From positions 1 to 13,809 of the forward strand of contig JAZOQP010000019.1 in the NCBI GenBank assembly GCA_045656145.1: a stretch of DNA of 13,809 bases, given 5' to 3'. The position numbers were made by a program, and so were the translations under genes. Position 1 is the first letter of the stretch, and every line of letters begins with the position of its first letter. The DNA comes from SIG565 sp045656145. GTDB taxonomy: Bacteria; Bacillota; Clostridia; Oscillospirales; Acutalibacteraceae. Positions 7,900 to 13,809 of this stretch are shown piece after piece. The notes under the pieces were generated by a model. It did no database searches. It worked only from the letters and a program-made list of their open reading frames with translations, and was not told where the DNA came from.

Positions 7900-8489
7900 A
7901 GTATATTTTAGGTCTTACAGGGCAGACAGGCTCAGGCAAAACCTCATTGCATTCTATAGCTGAAGATTATGGTTTTTATGTTATTGATTGCGATAAGGTA
8001 GCCCATAAGGTGTTAAGTGAAAACGAGCAGTTAAAAGAAAAGTTGTGCTCGGTATTTTCAAGAGATATTTTGCAAGATGATTCAATCTCCCGCCCGAAAT
8101 TAGCAAAGGCGGCATTTAAGGATAGCGATAGCACAAATGCTTTAAATGAAACGGTGTTGCCATTTGTTAAGGCGGAAATTAAAGAGATAACGAATAGCGT
8201 TAAGAATGAATATATTTTACTTGATGCGCCAACACTTTATGAGAGCGGTGTCGATAAAGAGTGTTCATTTGTTGTGGCACTTTTGGCAGATGAGCAAAAG
8301 CGAAAGGAAAGGATTATCCTGAGGGATAATTTGAGTGAAGAGGCGGCAATGCTTAGACTCAGCGCCGCAAAGAGCGATGAATTTTACATAAATCATGCCA
8401 ATAAAGTGATTTATAATAATGGAAATTTGAAAGAATATAAGTTGGAATTTGAACAATTATTAAAAAACATAACGGAGGGAAAGTTATGA
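7896..8489 (+). CDS. coaE: Dephospho-CoA kinase (divergent)
   Basis: A 197-aa P-loop kinase that phosphorylates the 3'-hydroxyl of dephospho-CoA in the last step of coenzyme A synthesis. Residues 9-16, GQTGSGKT, form the P-loop after the hallmark 'ILGLTG' strand. DCDKVAHKVL (31-40) matches the family's substrate motif 'D.D..AH', and LLDAPTLYESG (108-118) corresponds to the usual 'PLLFE' segment. ILRDNLSEEAAMLRL (141-155) is the lid, and HANKVIYNNG (167-176) the C-terminal 'AD.VI.N.G' motif. Two familiar positions differ: the 'HP' after LN is Leu-Pro here (88-89), and the Gln often seen at the end of the lid is replaced in LSAAK. The length is normal. It overlaps tsaC and the aminopeptidase gene by 4 bases each. 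The name is secure by pattern, with mildly unusual active-site surroundings. Confidence 0.9.
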   Translation: MKYILGLTGQTGSGKTSLHSIAEDYGFYVIDCDKVAHKVLSENEQLKEKLCSVFSRDILQDDSISRPKLAKAAFKDSDSTNALNETVLPFVKAEIKEITNSVKNEYILLDAPTLYESGVDKECSFVVALLADEQKRKERIILRDNLSEEAAMLRLSAAKSDEFYINHANKVIYNNGNLKEYKLEFEQLLKNITEGKL

Positions 8490-9883
8490 GCGAAAAAACT
8501 GCAGCCGAATTACTAAAGGAAGAACTTTTTTTAAACCGTAAAAACGGAAGGCAGATAAGTGATGAATCGGTGCTTAATGCCGCCGATGAGTTTTCTATTG
8601 GCTATAAGGAATATTTAGATGCCGCAAAAACAGAACGAGAAGCCGTTAAAAAGGCAATTGAAATCGCAAAGAAGGCAGGCTTTGAGGAATATCAAAGCGG
8701 CAAAAAATATGTTGCGGGCGACCGTTATTTTGTAAATAATCGCGGCAAAACATTAGCACTTGTTAATGTTGGCGAATTATCAAGTGAAAACGGTGTTCGA
8801 ATTACTGCGGCGCATGTAGATTCGCCCCGCCTTGATTTAAAACCCAATCCGCTTTATGAAGAACTCGAATTGGCTCTTTTTAAAACCCATTATTATGGCG
8901 GAATTCGCAAATATCAGTGGACAGCCGTTCCGCTTGCTCTTCATGGCGTTTTTGCGAGAAAGGATGGAAGCGTGGTTGAAGTTAGCATTGGCGAAGAGGA
9001 AAACGAGCCTTGCTTTGTTGTTAACGATTTATTGCCCCATTTAGCCATAGAGCAGGCAAAACGCACCCTGGCCGAAGCTATAAAGGGCGAGGAATTAAAC
9101 GTTTTGGTTGGAAGCCATCCATTTAAAAGTGATAGCGGAAGCGAACTTGTTAAACTAAATATTCTCAAAATTTTAAAGGAAAAATATGACGTTACCGAAG
9201 CGGATTTCTTATCGGCAGAGCTTGAATGTGTACCGATTTATAAATCAAGAGATATTGGTTTTGACCGTTCGCTTATCGGCTCATATGGTCAGGATGACCG
9301 CGTTTGTGCATATCCCGCATTAATGGCAGCAGTAAATACAAGTAAGCCTGAGCACACATTAGTAACAATTCTTGCCGATAAAGAGGAGATAGGCTCTGAC
9401 GGTAACACAGGTCTTAATTCGGCATTCTTAAAATATATTGTGCGCGATATAGCAAATAATGATGGCTCTGATTATACCATTGCTTTAAGAAATTCTCAGT
9501 GTCTTTCGGCCGATGTAAATGCAGGTACCGACCCCACCTTCCAAGACGTTATGGAAAGAAGAAATGCTGCATATTTGAATTATGGTGTTGTTATCACTAA
9601 ATATACAGGTGCCAGAGGAAAAAGCGGAACATCGGATGCTTCGGCAGAGTATGTTGGAAAAATCAGAAGCATGCTTGATAATGCCGGCATAGTTTGGCAG
9701 ACAGGCGAACTTGGCAAGGTTGATGCAGGCGGCGGCGGAACTGTTGCTATGTATATTGCAAACCTCGGCGTTGATGTTGTTGATTTGGGTGTTCCTGTTC
9801 TTTCAATGCATGCGCCCTTTGAAGTAACCGCTAAGTTTGATGTTTATATGGCTTATCTTGCCATGAAAGAATTTGCAAAATAA
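8486..9883 (+). CDS. apeA: M18 family aminopeptidase
   Basis: A 465-aa cytoplasmic zinc aminopeptidase of family M18 (aspartyl or yeast aminopeptidase I type) that removes N-terminal residues from peptides. The di-metal site is complete: AHVDSPRLDLKP (His110, Asp112), GQDDRV (Asp270), the catalytic pair in DKEEIGSDGNTG (Glu300, Glu301), SADVNAG (Asp343) and MHAPFE (His442). The glycine-rich GELGKVDAGGGGTVA (407-421) is typical of the family's C-terminal part. No signal peptide or membrane segment is seen, and the length is usual for bacterial members. The ATG overlaps the coaE stop by 4 bases, with GGAGG upstream at about 8475. It ends what looks like a continuous run from prfA. The operon link with coaE may reflect only shared housekeeping expression. 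Substrate preference cannot be read from the sequence. Confidence 0.95.
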   Translation: MSEKTAAELLKEELFLNRKNGRQISDESVLNAADEFSIGYKEYLDAAKTEREAVKKAIEIAKKAGFEEYQSGKKYVAGDRYFVNNRGKTLALVNVGELSSENGVRITAAHVDSPRLDLKPNPLYEELELALFKTHYYGGIRKYQWTAVPLALHGVFARKDGSVVEVSIGEEENEPCFVVNDLLPHLAIEQAKRTLAEAIKGEELNVLVGSHPFKSDSGSELVKLNILKILKEKYDVTEADFLSAELECVPIYKSRDIGFDRSLIGSYGQDDRVCAYPALMAAVNTSKPEHTLVTILADKEEIGSDGNTGLNSAFLKYIVRDIANNDGSDYTIALRNSQCLSADVNAGTDPTFQDVMERRNAAYLNYGVVITKYTGARGKSGTSDASAEYVGKIRSMLDNAGIVWQTGELGKVDAGGGGTVAMYIANLGVDVVDLGVPVLSMHAPFEVTAKFDVYMAYLAMKEFAK

Positions 9884-9939
9884 CAAAATTTAATAACAGG
9901 CATATTATATAGTAGTCTTTCGACTGAATTTAAATAGAT

Positions 9940-9946
9940 AAGGTGA
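9940..9946 (+). promoter_or_regulatory. Ribosome binding site that decides the start of the small membrane protein
   Basis: AAGGTGA lies 8 bases before the ATG at 9955. A GTG at 9943 is in the same frame, but it sits inside this site and has no ribosome site of its own at a good distance, so 9955 is preferred. Confidence 0.65.
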
Positions 9947-9954
9947 AATATAAT

Positions 9955-10176
9955 ATGTATAACTGTAATTGCGAAAACAGAGAAAATTGCTGTTGCTTAA
10001 AGCTTATATTTGCTATAGTGGCAGGCCTTTTCATTGCGGCTCTTGCTCTCATTTTAGGTGCAGTATTTGGTGAGTTCCTTACCACCATTTTAGCTCCTTT
10101 AGTTATTTTAGCTATATCTCTTTTTGTTATGGCTTTGGTTCTCTTTATCTACTACCTTTGCGTAAGATGTAATTAA
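9955..10176 (+). CDS. Small cysteine-rich two-helix membrane protein, function unknown
   Basis: I do not recognise this 73-aa protein. The short N-terminal segment carries Cys4, Cys6 and a Cys12-13-14 triplet. Two hydrophobic helices follow (about 17-37 and 43-68), separated by a short turn with one acidic residue. The C terminus is CVRCN, with Cys69 and Cys72. A two-helix hairpin places both ends on the same membrane face, so the cysteines at either end could together bind a metal or form disulfides; this is inference. The start is the ATG at 9955, supported by AAGGTGA 8 bases upstream. It lies 71 bases after the aminopeptidase gene without a clear promoter or terminator between, so it may be the last gene of that operon. 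A terminator hairpin starts 6 bases after its stop. Coding status rests on the clean hydrophobic pattern, ribosome site and terminator. Confidence 0.7.
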   Translation: MYNCNCENRENCCCLKLIFAIVAGLFIAALALILGAVFGEFLTTILAPLVILAISLFVMALVLFIYYLCVRCN

Positions 10177-10182
10177 ATAAAG

Positions 10183-10205
10183 CCCCGCGTTATAGCGGGG
10201 TTTTT
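10183..10205 (+). terminator. Rho-independent terminator or attenuator before DUF1653-pth-mfd
   Basis: CCCCGC (10183-10188) pairs with GCGGGG (10195-10200) around a 6-base GTTATA loop and is followed by five T (10201-10205). The next gene's ribosome site (AGGAG, 10206-10210) begins directly after the T run. No promoter can fit between, so downstream genes would need readthrough or an upstream promoter. Confidence 0.82.
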
Positions 10206-10217
10206 AGGAGAAATAAA

Positions 10218-10439
10218 ATGGACAAGATTATTCTCGGCAAATATCGTCATTATAAAGGCAATTTATATGAAGTTATAGGTGTTGCCAACCATAGTGAAAC
10301 ACTTGAAAAAATGGTGGTATACAAAGCTTTATATGGGGATGAAGAAATTTGGGTGCGCCCTGCTTCCATGTGGAATGAGGAAGTAATTATTAATGGCGAA
10401 ACCGTAAGAAGATTTACATATATAGGTGAAACAAAATGA
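10218..10439 (+). CDS. DUF1653 domain protein
   Basis: A 73-aa protein made almost entirely of a DUF1653 domain. The pattern 'G.YRHYKGN.YEVIGVANHSET.E.MVVYKALYGDE.IWVRP..MW.E.V' runs from residue 7 to about 55 and ends in RFTYIG, matching the family from start to end. It is small and soluble, without cysteine clusters or a signal peptide. The fold is probably a small beta-barrel-like module, but I know of no established biochemical role. The ATG lies 7 bases after AGGAG, which abuts the terminator. It overlaps pth by 4 bases (ATGA), so it is translationally coupled to peptidyl-tRNA hydrolase and may share its expression or its translation-related context. Confidence 0.9.
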   Translation: MDKIILGKYRHYKGNLYEVIGVANHSETLEKMVVYKALYGDEEIWVRPASMWNEEVIINGETVRRFTYIGETK

Positions 10440-11026
10440 TTTTTAAATCAAAATCGGTTTATGATTATCTCGTTGTGGGGCTTGGAAATCCCGGCGCAGA
10501 ATATGAAAATACCCGCCATAATGTTGGCTTTAAAACTGCCGATATTTTGGAAAAGGAATATGCGGTAAATTCTTTTAAATTAAAGAATAATGCGCTAGTT
10601 TGTGATTGCCAAATAAAAAATCACCGTATTTTGCTTGTAAAACCCCAAACATATATGAATTTATCGGGGCAGGCGGTAGCGGCGCTGAGCCGTTTTTATA
10701 AGATACCACTCGAAAATATTATCGTTATTTTTGATGATATTTCATTGCCTCAGGGTAAAATAAGGGTTAGAGCAAAGGGTACTCATGGCGGACATAACGG
10801 AATTAAAAATATAATTGAGCATTTATCATCCACCGATATCAAGCGAATAAAAATTGGTGTTGGGGCAAAGCCAAACCCCGATTATGACCTTAAAGATTGG
10901 GTTTTAGGCTCATTCTCCAAGGCTGATATGAATGAGATGGAGGAGGCCTTTAAAAAGGCGGCAAATGCGGTAAAAGAAATTATATGCGCCGATGTAACGA
11001 GCGCTATGAATAAATATAATAAATAA
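10436..11026 (+). CDS. pth: Peptidyl-tRNA hydrolase
   Basis: A 196-aa enzyme that cleaves the ester bond of peptidyl-tRNAs that drop off the ribosome, recycling tRNA. The hallmark strand VGLGNPG (14-20) is followed by TRHNVGF (26-32), whose His28 is the catalytic histidine. Further on are KPQTYMNLSG (69-78, Asn75), IFDDISLPQGKIR (98-110, Asp100 aligned with the catalytic Asp) and GTHGGHNGIKNI (115-126, Asn121). All known active-site residues are therefore present. The length is standard (about 190 aa). The start ATG overlaps the DUF1653 stop by 4 bases. The seven residues before VYDYLVVGLG are a short extension within the normal range. mfd starts 8 bases after its stop; pth followed by mfd is a common Firmicutes order. 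Confidence 0.97.
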   Translation: MIFKSKSVYDYLVVGLGNPGAEYENTRHNVGFKTADILEKEYAVNSFKLKNNALVCDCQIKNHRILLVKPQTYMNLSGQAVAALSRFYKIPLENIIVIFDDISLPQGKIRVRAKGTHGGHNGIKNIIEHLSSTDIKRIKIGVGAKPNPDYDLKDWVLGSFSKADMNEMEEAFKKAANAVKEIICADVTSAMNKYNK

Positions 11027-11034
11027 GGCGGTTT

Positions 11035-13809
11035 ATGAAATTTTTAGAAAGCATTTTAAAAAGTGATGCTGCCGCAAATTTATATCTAAAATCCCTTAAA
11101 AATGAAGATTTACCCTTAGCGGTTAATGGGCTGGGCTCGGTGCATAGAGCCCTCTATACCGCGGTGGCCGGCAAGGCTTCTAACAAAAGCGTTATTGTTA
11201 TAACGCCCGATGAAGCAACGGCCTCGGTAATGCAGGGAGATTTGGCGGCGTTCGGGTTAGAGGCGGCTATATTTCCAATAAGAGATTTTTGTTTTTCCGA
11301 TGTATCGGCGGCATCGAAAGAGTATGAATATAAAAGAGTAGACACCCTGTCCAAACTTTTGGGCGGGCATTGCCGCATGTTATTAGTTCCTGTGGAGGCG
11401 GCGGTGCAGTATACTGTGCCACCCGAAGTTTTACAGGAAAATATAATAAAATTATCGGTATCAGAAGAGGCGGCGCCTAAAACATTGGTTGATAAACTTC
11501 TTAGCGCGGGATATATATCTTCAAGCGAAGTTGAGGGCGCAGGGCAATTCTCTTTAAGGGGAGGAATTCTTGATATTTTCCCTGTGAATGCGGCAAATCC
11601 TATAAGAATTGAATTTTGGGGCGATGAAATCGATAGCATCAGCGAGTTTGATATTATAACTCAGCGAAGAACTAACAACCTACAAGATGCTGAAATTACT
11701 CAGGCAGGCGAGATAGCGGCCAACTCGGAAATTCTTTTAGAAAAGCTATACGAATTGATTTCTAAGAATAAAGCCGAAAAAAATAGAGTAGAAAAAGATA
11801 TAGAAAAAATAAAAAGCGGAATAACATTTCCGCTTGATAGATACTTGCCATTAATTTATAAAAAGGCTACAGTTTTTGATTATTTGAGCGATGCTTTGGT
11901 TTTAACGGTTAAATATTCCGAGGCTCTTGAAAATTTAAAGGGAGTTTACGGAAGATATCTTGAGGATTATAAACTTTATTTAGAAGGCGGATTCATACCA
12001 AAAGGCAGCGAATATATAGAAAATCTTGAAGCGTTTAAGGAAAGGTTAAATAAAAGTGTTTTTCTTGAAAACTTCCTTAAAAATGAATACCATATTCCGC
12101 TAAAAAGTGTTATTAGTGCCGATTATAAAACTTTACCATCTTGGAAGGGGAATATTTCGGTGCTCTTAGAGGACTCTAAAAGGGTTATTGAAAACGGCGG
12201 TAAATGTTTAATTTTAGCGGGCAAACAAAAGGCGGCGCAGGTGCTTTATGATGAACTTAAAAGAAAGGGTCAGCCTGTAACTCTAGACGCGTTTTCGGAA
12301 AATGAAACATTACCCAAGGGATATACCGTTATGTGTGGCGGTTTATCTCATGGTTTTCAACTTGAAAATGACTTTTTATGTATAACAGTAGGGCATATTC
12401 ATTCGGATGAAAAACCTAAAACTCAAAAGAAAAACGCCAATGCAATAGGCTCTTTGGATGAACTGAAGGTTGGGGATTATGTGGTTCATTCGGTGCATGG
12501 TATTGGAATTTTTGGAGGCATTAATAAAATAGCCAATGGCTCAATTATCAAGGATTATATAAAAATTTCTTATGCGAAAACCGATGTGCTTTATGTGCCT
12601 GTTACTCAACTTGATTTAATTTCCAAATATATAGGCGCAAGTGAATCGGGTGTTGTAAAGCTGAATAAACTCGGTAGCGGCGAGTGGCACAAAACAAGGC
12701 AGAGGGTTAAAAAGGCGGTTAAGGAAATGGCTAAGGAATTAACCGAGCTTTATGCAAAAAGGCAGTCGGTTAAGGGTTATGCATTCAGTAAAGATACGGA
12801 TTTGCAACTTGATTTTGAAGCAAAGTTTCCTTATGCAGAAACGGCTGACCAAATAAGAACAACCAATGAGATTAAAAGGGATATGGAGCGAGATATCCCT
12901 ATGGACAGACTTCTTTGCGGCGATGTAGGTTTCGGTAAAACTGAGGTAGCGCTAAGGGCTGCTTTTAAATGCATAAGTGAGGGCAAGCAGTGTGCTATTT
13001 TGGTGCCTACAACAATTCTTGCTTTTCAGCATTATAATACCATTCTCCGTAGATTTGGAGATTTGCCCGTTAATGTTAAAATGCTTTCGCGTTTTGTAAC
13101 GCCTAAAGAACAAAAGAAGATTATTTCCGATTTATCTTCCGGCAAGGTTGATTTGATAATTGGTACCCATAGACTGATTTCAGATGATGTAACCTTTAAA
13201 AATCTAGGTCTTGCAATAATAGATGAAGAGCAACGCTTTGGTGTGGCGCAAAAGGAAAAATTAAAGCAGAGATATAATCAAATAGATGTTTTAACCCTTT
13301 CGGCAACACCAATACCGAGAACCTTAAATATGGCAATGTCGGGACTTAGGGATATGTCTTCACTTGACGAAGCGCCGGGTGACCGTCACCCCGTACAGAC
13401 CTACGTTTTGGAATACAATTTAGGGGTTATAGCCGACGCTATAAATAAGGAAATACGCCGCGGCGGTCAGGTTTATTATCTGCATAACCGTGTTGACAGC
13501 ATTGAACGCTGTGCTTTACGGCTTAAACAAAAACTACCCGATATAAATATCGGCGTTGCTCACGGTAAAATGAGTCAGGACGAATTATCTAACGTTTGGA
13601 AACAACTTTTAGACCACGAAATTGATTTACTTGTTTGTACTACAATTATAGAAACGGGCGTTGACGTACCTAATGCAAACACCCTTATAATCGAAGACGC
13701 CGACCGTTTAGGTCTTTCGCAATTGCATCAGTTGCGTGGCAGAGTCGGACGCTCCCCAAGACGTGCTTATGCATATTTTTGCTTTACGCAAAACAAGCAG
13801 CTTTCCGAC
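11035..13809 (+). CDS. mfd: Transcription-repair coupling factor, 3' end cut off by the window
   Basis: The first 925 residues of Mfd, usually about 1150 aa, which pushes RNA polymerase stalled at DNA damage off the template and recruits UvrA. The frame stays open to the right edge. The N-terminal UvrB-like part (about 1-330) holds VEGAGQFSLRGGILDIFP and the following FWGDEIDSI. The RNA-polymerase-interaction (CarD-like) domain begins at about 475 with DELKVGDYVVHSVHGIG. The RecG-like motor has FPYAETADQI, Walker A GDVGFGKT (629-636), Walker B DEEQRFG (730-736), LSATPIPRTL, TTIIETGVDVP and QLRGRVGRS (899-907). Missing are the end of the TRG region and the autoinhibitory UvrA-binding domain 7. 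The ATG at 11035 lies just after AAGGCGG, which overlaps the pth stop. Codon use changes sharply near 13365 (see findings). Confidence 0.96.
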   Translation, partial: MKFLESILKSDAAANLYLKSLKNEDLPLAVNGLGSVHRALYTAVAGKASNKSVIVITPDEATASVMQGDLAAFGLEAAIFPIRDFCFSDVSAASKEYEYKRVDTLSKLLGGHCRMLLVPVEAAVQYTVPPEVLQENIIKLSVSEEAAPKTLVDKLLSAGYISSSEVEGAGQFSLRGGILDIFPVNAANPIRIEFWGDEIDSISEFDIITQRRTNNLQDAEITQAGEIAANSEILLEKLYELISKNKAEKNRVEKDIEKIKSGITFPLDRYLPLIYKKATVFDYLSDALVLTVKYSEALENLKGVYGRYLEDYKLYLEGGFIPKGSEYIENLEAFKERLNKSVFLENFLKNEYHIPLKSVISADYKTLPSWKGNISVLLEDSKRVIENGGKCLILAGKQKAAQVLYDELKRKGQPVTLDAFSENETLPKGYTVMCGGLSHGFQLENDFLCITVGHIHSDEKPKTQKKNANAIGSLDELKVGDYVVHSVHGIGIFGGINKIANGSIIKDYIKISYAKTDVLYVPVTQLDLISKYIGASESGVVKLNKLGSGEWHKTRQRVKKAVKEMAKELTELYAKRQSVKGYAFSKDTDLQLDFEAKFPYAETADQIRTTNEIKRDMERDIPMDRLLCGDVGFGKTEVALRAAFKCISEGKQCAILVPTTILAFQHYNTILRRFGDLPVNVKMLSRFVTPKEQKKIISDLSSGKVDLIIGTHRLISDDVTFKNLGLAIIDEEQRFGVAQKEKLKQRYNQIDVLTLSATPIPRTLNMAMSGLRDMSSLDEAPGDRHPVQTYVLEYNLGVIADAINKEIRRGGQVYYLHNRVDSIERCALRLKQKLPDINIGVAHGKMSQDELSNVWKQLLDHEIDLLVCTTIIETGVDVPNANTLIIEDADRLGLSQLHQLRGRVGRSPRRAYAYFCFTQNKQLSD

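Noticed and set aside
9884..9939. Possible promoter (TATTAT/TATATA at about 9903-9911) and a 4-bp hairpin at 9914-9925 after the aminopeptidase gene
   Set aside because: No -35 box at proper spacing, and the hairpin is too short and lacks a T run. Both look like AT-rich background.
9943..9954. GTG at 9943 as the start of the small membrane protein
   Set aside because: The GTG is part of the AAGGTGA ribosome site that serves the ATG at 9955.
11154..11639. A 161-codon open frame on the minus strand opposite mfd
   Set aside because: It is fully antisense to the well-matched Mfd N-terminal domain and shows no domain or ribosome site.
1..13809. Mobile elements, CRISPR arrays, tRNA/rRNA genes or defence systems
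   Set aside because: No transposase, inverted terminal repeats, spaced repeats, cloverleaf sequences or integrase-like genes were found. The YhaO/YhaN pair resembles a housekeeping repair system rather than a known defence cassette.

Overview
The window looks like a core chromosomal segment of a low-to-moderate-GC Gram-positive anaerobe. It most resembles Clostridia, perhaps an uncultured Oscillospirales-type gut bacterium. The reasons are strong AGGAGG-like ribosome sites, TTG starts, heavy use of AGA/AGG, GAT and AAA codons, a YhaO/YhaN-type nuclease pair, a DUF951 protein ahead of prfA, an M18 aminopeptidase after coaE, and a DUF1653-pth-mfd group. The taxonomy is inferred from gene content and codon use, not from a marker search. 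I see no tRNA, rRNA, CRISPR array, insertion sequence, phage gene or attachment site, and no gene-free stretch above 300 bases.

Layout. At the left edge is the 3' part of a PfkB-family sugar kinase (+). It ends at a 12-bp-stem bidirectional terminator (801-830), shared with a convergent Eis-like GNAT acetyltransferase (-, 836-1987). Next come two overlapping minus-strand genes, transcribed right to left: a metallophosphoesterase of the SbcD/YhaO type (4356-5492, TTG start) and an SbcC/YhaN-type ATPase with a long coiled coil and two membrane segments (2075-4366). At 5524-5588 two good sigma-A-type promoters lie back to back, with their -35 boxes 7 bp apart.

The rightward promoter starts a tight housekeeping operon. 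It contains a small DUF951 zinc-ribbon-like gene (5618-5794, TTG start), prfA (release factor 1), tsaC/sua5 (threonylcarbamoyl-AMP synthase for tRNA t6A), coaE (dephospho-CoA kinase) and an M18 aminopeptidase. From prfA onward the genes overlap by 1 or 4 bases, so translation is probably coupled. A 73-aa cysteine-rich two-helix membrane protein follows, then a terminator hairpin (10183-10205). Only 12 bases later a second tight group begins: DUF1653, pth (peptidyl-tRNA hydrolase) and mfd (transcription-repair coupling factor, cut off by the right edge). The shared theme is translation upkeep (RF1, t6A, Pth) with DNA repair (YhaO/YhaN, Mfd).

I do not see a convincing undescribed system. Most worth a second look are an abrupt codon-usage switch inside mfd near 13365, a terminator that leaves no room for a promoter before DUF1653-pth-mfd, and the small membrane protein with cysteine clusters at both ends.
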